Part shown: piece by piece, positions 15,645-24,030 of the stretch
How positions within the stretch are numbered: the stretch's first letter is position 1
Layout of the letters: the number at the start of each line of letters is the position of its first letter
Source of the DNA: Anaerolineae bacterium CG2_30_57_67
GTDB taxonomy: Bacteria; Chloroflexota; Anaerolineae; Anaerolineales; Villigracilaceae
Assembly (NCBI GenBank): GCA_001872455.1
Contig: MNXJ01000001.1
Location: 1-52,132, forward strand
Reading direction: 5' to 3'
Length of the DNA: 52,132 bases
Notes under the pieces: model-generated
Seen by the model: only the letters and a program-made list of their open reading frames with translations
The model's database searches: none
Told to the model about the DNA's origin: nothing
Made by a program: the position numbers and the translations under genes

Positions 15645-18190
15645 TGGCCGACGTAAAATGTTCGATGTGTTCTGCCAGCAATCCGGCTGAAGCTGAAGTT
15701 TGTCAGCAGTGCGGAGCGCGTCTCAAGCCCCTGACCGCCCCGCTTGACTCGATTCATCCCGGTGAAACTCCCACCAAAATTAGTACGTCTGACCTCGAAA
15801 ACACCCTGCCTTCCTGGTTGCGTGATGTGCGCCAGGCGGCAGAAGAATCACCCGCCGCGCTGCCTGCCGCAACCCCTGAATTTCTAGCCGCGCCTGTTGC
15901 GCCCACTCCAAACACCCCGCTTGACTTTCTCTCTGGTCTCTCCGCCGCCAAAGATGATAGCGATGAACCTGTTCCCGATTGGTTGGCTGGCTTGCGCGAC
16001 AGCCTGCCCACCGAGGAAGTTTCCCAGAGCCAGAACCCCGTTCAGGATCTGCTCACCAGTCTGACGCCGCCTGCGCCGATTGAGCCGCAACCCGTAGAAC
16101 CTCCCGCCGAAGAAGAACCAACTTGGGACTTTCACGACTCGGCCACTGCTGAAACCCCCGATTGGCTGGCCGCGCTCAAAGCCCAGGAAAACACCCCGGC
16201 AGCGCCCAAAATTGAAGAAAAAGCGGAGATGAGCGCCACATCGGGAGATTTTCCCGATTGGTTGAGTCAACTTTCGTCCCAGACGTCGCCTGCTGCCACT
16301 TTGCCGGAGTCAGCGCCAAATACGTCATCATCTGCTACTGGCGATTTACCCGACTGGATAACCTCCTTGCGCGACGACTCTGCCGCGCCGGTGGCACAAC
16401 CCGCTTCCGCCGAAGCAACTGCCCCGCAAGGCGACCTGCCGGATTGGATGGCTTCGTTGCGCGACGACTCTGCCGCGCCGGTGGCACAACCCGCTCCCGC
16501 CAAAGTAACTGCCCCGCAAGGCGACCTGCCGGATTGGATGGCTTCGTTGCGCGACGACTCTGCCGCGCCGGTGGAACAACCCGCTCCCGCCGAAGCAACT
16601 GCCCCGCAAGGTGACCTGCCGGATTGGCTCGCCAATATCTCACCAAATGTCGAGCAATCGCCCAGCGTTGAAAAACCTGCCAAGGCCTTCGACACGGGCG
16701 CGTTTGCAGAATCTGCCTTGCCGGGTGAAGCCGAGCCAAATTGGCTGTCAGGCATTACTTCCAGTGCGCCGCAACCTGCCGCGCCAGAAGCCGAACCTGC
16801 CAGCGCTTTACCGGGCTGGCTGGACGCATTTTTCGTGCCAGGCGCAGAAAAACCCTCCGAAGCAGTTAACCAGGCGGCAGTGGAGATGCCCCCGGTGGCC
16901 GAAACGTTGCCAGCCGAGACTTCCGCCGCACCAACGGGAGCCGCTTCCGACGCCATTTTCTCCATGGACATGCCCGATTGGTTGGCCGGTTTTACGCCCA
17001 GCGACCTTGACATGCCCGCGCCCAAGGCTGAGATGGCATCTACTGCCTCAACGGAAACCCCAGAAATTACTCCGGTCAATCTTCCTTCGTGGGTGCAGGC
17101 CATGCGCCCGATGGAAGCGGTGATTGCCGACGCGGAAGATGTTGAAAACGAGCAAATGGTGGAAAAAAGCGGCCCATTGGCCGGGTTGCGCGCTGTTTTG
17201 CCGATGATTGTTGGCGGCATGACGATGCGCAAGCCAAAAACGTATTCCATCAAATTAAACATGGATGACGCTCAGCAAGCGCAGGTGGCTTTGCTGGAAA
17301 AATTACTGGCAACCGAAACAAAAGCGCAAGATTTGCCTGCCCGCGAAAAAAACCGCGCCGAGCGCCCGTTGCGCTGGGTGATTGCGCTGATTTTATTGCT
17401 GGTAACGGTCATTCCGTTGCTGATGGGCAGTCGCTGGCTGGACGTGCCGCAACTGGCCGGGGCAGATTTGCAAGCCTTTACCGAAACGCTCGGAAAAATT
17501 GAACCCAATGCGCCAGTGTTGGTCGTTTTTGACTATCAGCCCGCGCTGGCGGGCGAGTTGGAGCCGATTGCCGCCAGCGCCGTGCGCGAGTTGATGCTTA
17601 AGCAGGCGCGATTGGTGTTTGTGAGTACCACGCCCACCGGCGCGTTGATGTCAGAACGGTTGATGGCGCGGCTTGACCCGCAACAGACGTATACTTCCAG
17701 CGCGCAACTGGGCTATTTGCCTGGCGGCGCGGCGGGAATTCAAGTCTTTGCCAGCGCCCCAACGCGTATTGAGCGTGATGGTTTGAATGGCGCTGTTTTG
17801 GAATCGCCGACTCTGGCGGGTGTGACGACGCTGAATGATTTTGCCGCGGCGCTGATTTTGACCGATTCGCCGGACGAAGGCCGTCTCTGGGTCGAACAGG
17901 CTGCGCCCGAATTGCGCGGTAAGCCGCTGTTGATGGTCTTGAGCGCTCAGGCGGAACCGTTGCTGCGGCCTTACTTTGACTCTGGTCAGGTGCAGGGCTT
18001 AATGGTTGGCTTGAATAGCGGCGCGGTCTTCGAACAACAAGTTTCGCCAGATGGCCCGGTGCGTCAGGTTTGGGATGCCTTCGGTCTGGGATTGATTGCA
18101 ATGGAAGCGTTGATTTTTATCGGCGGCATCTGGGGGCTGGTGAGCGCCTGGCTGTCTGCGCGCGCCGCCCAGAAACAGGAAGAGGCCTGA
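15644..18190 (+). CDS. Zinc-ribbon scaffold protein with a dozen P-x-W motifs and two membrane helices
   Basis: An 848-residue protein. An N-terminal zinc ribbon (CSMC and CQQC, Cys 6, 9, 20, 23) is followed by some 500 residues of Pro/Ala/Glu-rich, probably disordered sequence. About twelve copies of a short motif are spread through it, at about residues 55, 110, 172, 204, 236, 266, 296, 326, 365, 387, 444 and 482: LPSWL, VPDWL, TPDWL, FPDWL, LPDWI, LPDWM (twice), LPDWL, EPNWL, LPGWL, MPDWL and LPSWV, usually followed by two residues and a hydrophobe. A membrane helix at about 573-592 leads to an extracytoplasmic domain of about 220 residues and a second helix near 812-836. The repeated motif suggests many docking sites for a partner. 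The function is unknown; the neighbours point to a scaffold for the MutL-like ATPase system. Confidence 0.8.
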   Translation: MADVKCSMCSASNPAEAEVCQQCGARLKPLTAPLDSIHPGETPTKISTSDLENTLPSWLRDVRQAAEESPAALPAATPEFLAAPVAPTPNTPLDFLSGLSAAKDDSDEPVPDWLAGLRDSLPTEEVSQSQNPVQDLLTSLTPPAPIEPQPVEPPAEEEPTWDFHDSATAETPDWLAALKAQENTPAAPKIEEKAEMSATSGDFPDWLSQLSSQTSPAATLPESAPNTSSSATGDLPDWITSLRDDSAAPVAQPASAEATAPQGDLPDWMASLRDDSAAPVAQPAPAKVTAPQGDLPDWMASLRDDSAAPVEQPAPAEATAPQGDLPDWLANISPNVEQSPSVEKPAKAFDTGAFAESALPGEAEPNWLSGITSSAPQPAAPEAEPASALPGWLDAFFVPGAEKPSEAVNQAAVEMPPVAETLPAETSAAPTGAASDAIFSMDMPDWLAGFTPSDLDMPAPKAEMASTASTETPEITPVNLPSWVQAMRPMEAVIADAEDVENEQMVEKSGPLAGLRAVLPMIVGGMTMRKPKTYSIKLNMDDAQQAQVALLEKLLATETKAQDLPAREKNRAERPLRWVIALILLLVTVIPLLMGSRWLDVPQLAGADLQAFTETLGKIEPNAPVLVVFDYQPALAGELEPIAASAVRELMLKQARLVFVSTTPTGALMSERLMARLDPQQTYTSSAQLGYLPGGAAGIQVFASAPTRIERDGLNGAVLESPTLAGVTTLNDFAAALILTDSPDEGRLWVEQAAPELRGKPLLMVLSAQAEPLLRPYFDSGQVQGLMVGLNSGAVFEQQVSPDGPVRQVWDAFGLGLIAMEALIFIGGIWGLVSAWLSARAAQKQEEA
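16367..16627 (+). repeat. 90-bp in-frame tandem repeat (2.9 copies)
   Basis: Units begin at 16371, 16461 and 16551 with GCGACGACTC and are almost identical. They encode a 30-residue block holding one LPDWM/L motif each, so copy number can change by slippage without breaking the frame. Confidence 0.9.
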
Positions 18191-18193
18191 GCC

Positions 18194-18862
18194 ATGACCA
18201 TCTCCACCGATTTAATCACCGGCATTCTTGGCTTTGTTTTTACCCTGCTGGTACTCAGTTACCTGGTGGAAGACAATCCGCTTTTTCGTGTAGCGGTGCA
18301 TATTTTTGTCGGTCTTTCGGCGGGCTACGTGGCTGTGGTGGTTTGGCAGCAGGTGATTATCAGTAAATTGCTGGTACCCATGCTGATGGGTGACTGGTTG
18401 CAACGCGCCTTCCTGCTGATTCCGCTGCTGATGAGTATTTTGTTGCTGGGAAAAATGTCACCGCGTTATCAGGCGTTTGGACGCCCGGTGGTGGCTTTTC
18501 TGGTGGGCGCTGGCGCGGCGGTGGCCATTGGCGGTGCCTTGCTCGGAACGCTTCTGCCGCAAATTCAGGCTTCCATTGCGCTCTTTGATTTTTCTGCAAC
18601 CAACGCGCGCCCACTGACGGAGACACTAACCGAAGCAATTTTTATTCTGCTTGGAACAGTTTCCACGCTGGCGTATTTCCAATTTACTGTGCGCGGAAAA
18701 AGCGGCAAACGCAACGCACTGTTGACCATCGTTGGACAAGTGTTCATCGCCATCACCTTTGGCGTTTTATTTGCCGGGGCGCTTACCGCCGCGCTGACGG
18801 CGCTAATTGACCGGGTAGCATTCCTGGTGCAATTTTTTGATACCATTTTCTTTTCCCTGTAA
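18194..18862 (+). CDS. Second polytopic membrane protein of the MutL operon
   Basis: A 222-residue integral membrane protein with about six or seven hydrophobic helices, starting MTISTDLITGILGFVFTLLV. It lies 3 bases after the scaffold gene and 5 bases before the MutL-like gene. A glycine/alanine-rich helix (VVAFLVGAGAAVAIGGALLG) could line a packed bundle or channel. No transport or enzyme family is recognised. It probably anchors the complex in the membrane. Confidence 0.75.
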   Translation: MTISTDLITGILGFVFTLLVLSYLVEDNPLFRVAVHIFVGLSAGYVAVVVWQQVIISKLLVPMLMGDWLQRAFLLIPLLMSILLLGKMSPRYQAFGRPVVAFLVGAGAAVAIGGALLGTLLPQIQASIALFDFSATNARPLTETLTEAIFILLGTVSTLAYFQFTVRGKSGKRNALLTIVGQVFIAITFGVLFAGALTAALTALIDRVAFLVQFFDTIFFSL

Positions 18863-18867
18863 AAACT

Positions 18868-20619
18868 ATGCCCGCATCTCTGGTTGAAGGCAATTCTCTT
18901 CTCGCTGTTGATATCGGCTCCATCACCACCCGCGCCGCTCTCTTTGACGTGGTGGAAAGCCAGTATCGCTTTATTGGCCTGGAATCAGCGCCGACCACTG
19001 CTGTTGCACCGCTTGGTAATGTGGCCTATGGTGTACAACACGCCATCGAAGCCCTGCAAAACACCCTTGGACGCCCGCTTACCAACGCCGATGGGCATCT
19101 CATCGTCCCATCCCTGCCGGACGGCTCGGGTGTAGACCAGTTTTCGGCTACGTTCTCGGTTGGAAACCCGATAAAGACTATCATCGTTGGTTTGCTGCCG
19201 GATGTCTCGCTCAAAAGCGTTGAGACTCTGGCGCATTCCACCTACACGCGTATTGTTGATGCTATTCACATGAACGACACCCGCCGTCCCGAAGAACAAC
19301 TAGACGCAGTGCTGAAATACAGCCCCGAATTGGTATTGATGGCCGGAGGCACAAACGGCGGCGCGACTCATTCCATTCAGAAAACGCTGGAACTGATTGG
19401 GCTGGCCGCCTACCTGATTCCGCAGGCCGAACGCCCGGCCTTGCTGTTTGCCGGGAACGAAGCCCTGCAGGCGAGTGTGCGCTCTTCGATGAAAAACCTC
19501 ACTTCGGGCGTGGCTGTCGCGCCGAATGTGCGCCCTCTGCCCGAAGTGGAAGACCTATCCCCGGCGCAATACACCCTCGCGCAAGTCATCACCAACCTGC
19601 GCGAGCGAGAAATGCCCGAATTGCAAGAAATTCGGGCGCTTGCTGGCGGATTTCTGCTCCCAGGCGCGTATGCTCAAGGGCGCATGGTACGCTTTCTGGC
19701 GCAATACTTCAACACCGGGCGCGGCGTGCTGGGCGTAGACCTGGGCGCTTCAGCGCTGACCATGACTGCTTCTTTTGGCGCGGACTTACATCTCAACGTC
19801 TTGCCGCAATTTGGCATTGGCGAACCTTTGGCAGCGCTCTTGCATCATACCAACCTGGATGAACTTGCCCGCTGGTTTCCGCTTGACCAACCTGTCGAAC
19901 GCTTGCACGAATACCTGCTACAAAAATCACTCTACCCTGCCGCCCTGCCCGCAACGGCAGATGAATTGGCGATGGAACATACGCTGGCGCGTCACCTGCT
20001 CCAACTGGCAGCGCGTACCATGCTCGGACGGCTTCCTCCGCAATACCGGCCAAAATCTAGCCTGCTCCCGTACTTCGAGCCGATTCTGGCTTCGGGCGCA
20101 ACGCTCACCAACGCCCCGACCCTCGGTCAGCGCCTGATGATTTTGCTCGACGGCCTGCAACCGGCAGGAATCACCACTCTGGCGCTCGACCAGAACAACC
20201 TGCTTGCCATGCTGGGCGGCGCGGCGGAGCAAAATAGCCTGCTTCCCGTCCAGGTCATTGACTCTGGCGCGTTGGCCTACCTGGCAACAGTCATTTCGCC
20301 GGTCAGTAACCAGGCCTATGGCGTGCCAATTCTGCGCGCCAAGCTGATTCGCGCTGACGGCACGGAAAGCGAAACTGAAGTAAAAATGGGCGGCCTGCAT
20401 GTTCTACCGCTCGAAAGCGGGAAAACAGCCCGACTGCAACTGCGCCCATTACAACGCGCCGACGTTGGCCTTGGCGCCGGCAAGGCCGGGGAAGTGGATG
20501 TAATTGGCAGCGCCATGGGAATCGTCATTGATGCGCGTGGACGCCCCATTCGCCTGCCCCCTGAACCTGACAAACGCCGCGAATTATTGCAACGTTGGCG
20601 TTCTCGCATGGAAGGCTGA
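18868..20619 (+). CDS. MutL-like ASKHA-fold ATPase (annotated elsewhere as 'glutamate mutase MutL')
   Basis: A 583-residue protein of the MutL family (PF13941), with the actin/Hsp70/sugar-kinase fold. Phosphate-1 is VDIGSITTRAALFDVVE (from residue 14), phosphate-2 is GVDLGASALTMTASF (about 288-302), and a glycine loop LMAGGTNGGA lies near 157. The family is named from a gene beside B12-dependent glutamate mutase (glmS/glmE), thought to reactivate or chaperone it. No mutase, B12 or glutamate-fermentation gene is near. All its neighbours are membrane or scaffold proteins, so here it more likely powers assembly or remodelling of a membrane complex. Nucleotide binding is well supported; the partner is inference. 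Confidence 0.85.
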   Translation: MPASLVEGNSLLAVDIGSITTRAALFDVVESQYRFIGLESAPTTAVAPLGNVAYGVQHAIEALQNTLGRPLTNADGHLIVPSLPDGSGVDQFSATFSVGNPIKTIIVGLLPDVSLKSVETLAHSTYTRIVDAIHMNDTRRPEEQLDAVLKYSPELVLMAGGTNGGATHSIQKTLELIGLAAYLIPQAERPALLFAGNEALQASVRSSMKNLTSGVAVAPNVRPLPEVEDLSPAQYTLAQVITNLREREMPELQEIRALAGGFLLPGAYAQGRMVRFLAQYFNTGRGVLGVDLGASALTMTASFGADLHLNVLPQFGIGEPLAALLHHTNLDELARWFPLDQPVERLHEYLLQKSLYPAALPATADELAMEHTLARHLLQLAARTMLGRLPPQYRPKSSLLPYFEPILASGATLTNAPTLGQRLMILLDGLQPAGITTLALDQNNLLAMLGGAAEQNSLLPVQVIDSGALAYLATVISPVSNQAYGVPILRAKLIRADGTESETEVKMGGLHVLPLESGKTARLQLRPLQRADVGLGAGKAGEVDVIGSAMGIVIDARGRPIRLPPEPDKRRELLQRWRSRMEG

Positions 20620-20623
20620 TTTG

Positions 20624-21700
20624 ATGATTGCCCCCACTTTACGCGTTCTCGCGCTCACCACTTTGTTGCGTACTCGTATTTTGCCCGTTGATGGGCGTGT
20701 TTTGGCGCGCCCGGGTCAAAAAGTCTCTCCGGCTGATGTAATTGCCGAAGCCGTCGTTGGACAAAAACACATCATTTTGGATATTGCCAGCGAATTGGGC
20801 ATCCCTGCCGCCAAAGCCGACGCGCTTCTCAAGGTCAAACGCGGCCAAAAAATTTCCAAGGGAGAGGCGCTGGGCGAATCGGGCGGGATTTTTGGCCGCG
20901 AGGCGCTTTCTCCGCTGGAAGGCTGGGTGGTTGCCACGGGCGGCGGCAAAGTAGTGCTAGAGACGGGTGGCGCGCCATTGTCAATTCGCGCCGGGCTGGG
21001 GGGCGTTGTTACTCAGGTGGTAGAAAATCGTGGTGTAACCATTCGCGCTTCAGGCGCGCTTGTGCAAGGCGCATGGGGAAATGGAAAAATAGATTCGGGC
21101 ATTCTTGCCAGCCTGATTGAAAGTCCGGACGACACGCTTGAGCCAGCGCGGCTGGATGTCAGCCAGCGCGGCTCGATGATTTTAGGCGGTCACGTTTCAG
21201 AATTAAAGGTGTTGCAAAACGCCGCCGAACTGTTGGTGCGCGGATTAATTCTTTCCAGCCTATCGCCAAATCTCGTATCAGCCGCTTACCAAGCGCCGTA
21301 TCCCATTCTTTTGCTGGAAGGTTTTGGCAAACGGCCGATGGGCGCGCAAGCCTACAAGCTGCTCACTACCAACCTGAAACGCGAGGTTTCCCTCAACGCG
21401 GAAGTATCCAACCGGATGAAGGGAACCCGCCCCGAAGTATTTATTACCCTGCCAGTGACGCAAGAGCCGCCGGAACCGCGTGATGTGGAAACATTTGCCC
21501 CCGGCCAAACCGTGCGAATTTGCTGGCTGGCCCGCCCGGCGCAAATTGGCATGCTGACGCAACTCCAATTAGAGTCGCCCCCGTTCCCCGGGGATTTTTC
21601 GGCCTCAAGCGTTCGAATTTCGGGCACAAGCGCCCAAGTGCGCCTGGAAAGTGGCGAAATGGTGCTTGCGCCACTCTCCAATCTTGAAACGCTGGGGTAA
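20624..21700 (+). CDS. Probable barrel-sandwich-hybrid protein paired with the MutL-like ATPase
   Basis: A 358-residue soluble protein starting MIAPTLRVLALTTLLRTRIL. The N-terminal part has repeated beta-hairpin turns, ILPVDGRVLARPGQKVSPAD and KVKRGQKISKGEALGESGG, then SPLEGWVVATGGGKVVLETG. These resemble the sandwich-hybrid folds found in lipoyl, KOW, NqrA and RnfC-type domains, but there is no modifiable ExKM or DKA lysine motif. The middle part (SQRGSMILGGHVSELKVLQN, then YPILLLEGFGKRPMG) looks like an enclosed alpha/beta domain. It lies 4 bases after the MutL-like gene. A TTG just in front (20621) is a possible alternative start. I do not recognise a named family. Confidence 0.6.
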   Translation: MIAPTLRVLALTTLLRTRILPVDGRVLARPGQKVSPADVIAEAVVGQKHIILDIASELGIPAAKADALLKVKRGQKISKGEALGESGGIFGREALSPLEGWVVATGGGKVVLETGGAPLSIRAGLGGVVTQVVENRGVTIRASGALVQGAWGNGKIDSGILASLIESPDDTLEPARLDVSQRGSMILGGHVSELKVLQNAAELLVRGLILSSLSPNLVSAAYQAPYPILLLEGFGKRPMGAQAYKLLTTNLKREVSLNAEVSNRMKGTRPEVFITLPVTQEPPEPRDVETFAPGQTVRICWLARPAQIGMLTQLQLESPPFPGDFSASSVRISGTSAQVRLESGEMVLAPLSNLETLG

Positions 21701-21727
21701 AATAGGACATTCATCGAGGAGAAAACC

Positions 21728-22366
21728 ATGTCAAACGCTTTCAATTTTGAAGATGACGAGCAGGTCCCGTTTGGCGAGCAACCGACGGAAGGCGAGCCTG
21801 GCGGAGACGCCCCGCAGGATGGCGGCGAAGGCGGTAACAAAAACTTTATGATTGCCGCAATCGCACTTGGCAGTATCTTCCTGCTTACGTTGCTGTGCGC
21901 GGCGGGCTACTTCCTGCTGGTTTTTCCCAAGCAACAGGCCGGGAAACTTTCTGCGGCGCAGACGGCGACATCCGTTATGGTTGACGCGGCGACTTCTGTG
22001 GCGCAGACCAAAGAGGTGCAAGACTACACGCCAACGCTAGAGCCGACGGCCACCTTCACACCCATTCCGACCAATACGCCCGTTTTTATTGACCCATCTA
22101 CTGCAACATCGGTGGCGACTTTAACGGGTGGCGCTGGTGCGCCTTTGGCGGGGGGGGCAGGCGCTACGCAAATCCAGCAGTCAGTAAATTCGACTGCCAC
22201 GCGTCAACGCCAAATGACCACTACGCTGACGCCCCAAGGAACCAGCACAAGCCTGGCCACTACCGGCTTTGCTGATGATGTTGGCCTGCCGTTGTTATTG
22301 GCCTCCGCGTTGATGATGGTCGCCATTCTCTTTTTGGCGCGTCGCCTGCGCCTCTCTCAAAAATAG
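21728..22366 (+). CDS. Double-anchored surface protein with LATTG sorting-like C-terminus
   Basis: A 212-residue protein: an acidic N-terminus (about 40 residues), a membrane helix (about 40-64), a Thr/Ala-rich stalk of about 110 residues that should lie outside, then LATTGFADDVGLPLLLASAL and a basic tail RRLRLSQK. LATTG, a hydrophobic stretch and a basic tail is the layout of a sortase signal (LPXTG/LAXTG class). The N-terminal helix has no obvious signal peptidase site. AGGAG precedes the ATG. It is the last gene of the operon, 27 bases after its neighbour and before a bidirectional terminator. Sortase processing is inference; no sortase gene is present here. Confidence 0.7.
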   Translation: MSNAFNFEDDEQVPFGEQPTEGEPGGDAPQDGGEGGNKNFMIAAIALGSIFLLTLLCAAGYFLLVFPKQQAGKLSAAQTATSVMVDAATSVAQTKEVQDYTPTLEPTATFTPIPTNTPVFIDPSTATSVATLTGGAGAPLAGGAGATQIQQSVNSTATRQRQMTTTLTPQGTSTSLATTGFADDVGLPLLLASALMMVAILFLARRLRLSQK

Positions 22367-22393
22367 TGCATGGCGGCAGGAATGCCCGTAAGA

Positions 22394-22435
22394 GTAACAA
22401 AAAGCGCCGGTCATTAGACCGGCGCTTTTTGTTAC
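22394..22435. terminator. Bidirectional intrinsic terminator
   Basis: A GCGCCGGTC/GACCGGCGC stem with an ATTA loop, flanked by A5 and T5, sits between the convergent operon end (22366) and the phosphohexomutase stop (22445). It can end transcription on both strands. Confidence 0.95.
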
Positions 22436-22444
22436 CTTGCCATT

Positions 22445-23899
22445 TTACACAATGCTGGATGCCACTTTTTGGCCGTAGCCTAGCAATTCTTTAACCATGT
22501 TTGTGCTGCGCCCTTCGGCGTAGACGCGCAAAACAGGCTCCGTGCCGGATGGACGAATCAGCAACCAGGAATCATCAGCCATGATGTATTTGACGCCATC
22601 CAGTGTGGAGATTTCGGCTACTTTTTGCTCGCCAATTTCTGCCGGAGCGTGCGTGGTCAAAAATTTAGTCATTTCTTTTTTTGCAACCGGGCGCGCCAGG
22701 CGTAAGTCGGTGCGCTCGTAAAAGGCTGGGCCAACATCTTCCAGCAGGTCTTTGACCATCTCGTAGAGTGGTTTGCGCGCGTCGGCAATCATTTCTACCA
22801 GCAACAGCCCCATAATGGGTCCATCGCCTTCGGGAATGTGCCCCTTGAAGGAAATTCCGCCCGATTCTTCGCCGCCAATCAAGACATCTTCGGCCATCAT
22901 GAGGTCGGCAATGTGATTGAAGCCTACCGGCGTTTCGTACACCTTCAGCCCGTAACGTTTGGCAAGACGGTCAATCATGCGGGTGGTGGAAACGGTGCGA
23001 ACTGCCGCGCCGCTCAACCCGCGTTTCTCGACCAGATAGCGTAAGGCCAGCGCCATGATTTTGTGTGGGTCAACGAAATTGCCGCGCTCGTCCATTGCGC
23101 CGATGCGGTCCGCATCGCCATCCGTTGCCAGACCAAAATTACCCATCCCTGCGCCAATGGCTCCGGCCAGCGCGCCCAAGTTTTTGGCAATCGGTTCGGG
23201 GTGCGTGCCGCCAAAACCTGGGTTCATCTCGCCACGAATTTCGGCAATTTCACAACCGGTGCCTTGTAAAAAGGAATGAATGACACCGCGTCCAGAACCA
23301 TACATCGAATCGACCACGAAGCGTTGAGGCGCTTCGGCGATGATGTCGGTGCGAATTAGATGCGAGAGATGTTCAAAATAAGCGGGCAGAGGGTTGAACT
23401 TTTGAATCAGACCCGTTTGACGGGCCTTATCAAAATCCATCAAATTTGGGCCGCGAGCGCGCTCTTCGTTGTCGTTGATGTAGACTTCCACGCGGCGGCA
23501 TTCCTCCGGCAGGGCCGAGCCGCCATATGCGGCTTTGAGTTTGACACCGTTGTAGCGCGGGGCGTTGTGCGAAGCGGTAATCATCACCCCCCCGGCGGCC
23601 TGGTGATATTTGACAGCAAAAGAAATGACCGGGGTGGGCGCGTCGGCTTGCGCCAGCAAAACTGTGAATCCGTTGCCAGCCAGCACGCGGGCAACTTCGG
23701 CGGCGTAGCGGTCAGACAGGAAACGTGTGTCGTAGCCCACTACAAATTTATGGGAATCAATGTTTGGAATGCTGGATGTGTCCCACTGTTCTGAAGCGGC
23801 GGCGTCGGCAATCGCCTGAGCAACCATGCGCAGGTTGCTAAAGGTAAAACTATCTGATATGACGGCGCGCCAGCCGTCAGTTCCAAAGTGGATTGGCAT
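22445..23899 (-). CDS. Phosphohexomutase (phosphoglucomutase/phosphomannomutase family)
   Basis: A 484-residue cytoplasmic enzyme interconverting hexose 1- and 6-phosphates. All four family loops are visible: the phosphoserine loop ITASHNAPRYNGVK (about residue 102), the metal loop ATDGDADRIGAMDE, the sugar-specificity loop GGEESGGISFKGH and the phosphate-binding RPSGTEPVLRVYAEG. GEESGG fits phosphoglucomutase or dual-specificity enzymes. GGAG lies upstream of the ATG. It faces the MutL operon and could supply sugar phosphates for the glycan cluster downstream. Confidence 0.92.
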   Translation of the reverse strand: MPIHFGTDGWRAVISDSFTFSNLRMVAQAIADAAASEQWDTSSIPNIDSHKFVVGYDTRFLSDRYAAEVARVLAGNGFTVLLAQADAPTPVISFAVKYHQAAGGVMITASHNAPRYNGVKLKAAYGGSALPEECRRVEVYINDNEERARGPNLMDFDKARQTGLIQKFNPLPAYFEHLSHLIRTDIIAEAPQRFVVDSMYGSGRGVIHSFLQGTGCEIAEIRGEMNPGFGGTHPEPIAKNLGALAGAIGAGMGNFGLATDGDADRIGAMDERGNFVDPHKIMALALRYLVEKRGLSGAAVRTVSTTRMIDRLAKRYGLKVYETPVGFNHIADLMMAEDVLIGGEESGGISFKGHIPEGDGPIMGLLLVEMIADARKPLYEMVKDLLEDVGPAFYERTDLRLARPVAKKEMTKFLTTHAPAEIGEQKVAEISTLDGVKYIMADDSWLLIRPSGTEPVLRVYAEGRSTNMVKELLGYGQKVASSIV

Positions 23900-24030
23900 G
23901 AAAGGTTACTCCATTAATTTTGTGGCAACTATCTGCTCCAACCCTCTCTGGTGAGGAGGCGAAACACTCCTACAATGCCTGGCCTTTGCGGAAAATTGCG
24001 CTATGACATGCCGCTTTCCAGAGAGCCAAT

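Noticed and set aside
16267-17262. 331-codon antisense open frame over the P-x-W region
   Set aside because: Its repeats mirror the 90-bp tandem repeat of the real gene; no family match.
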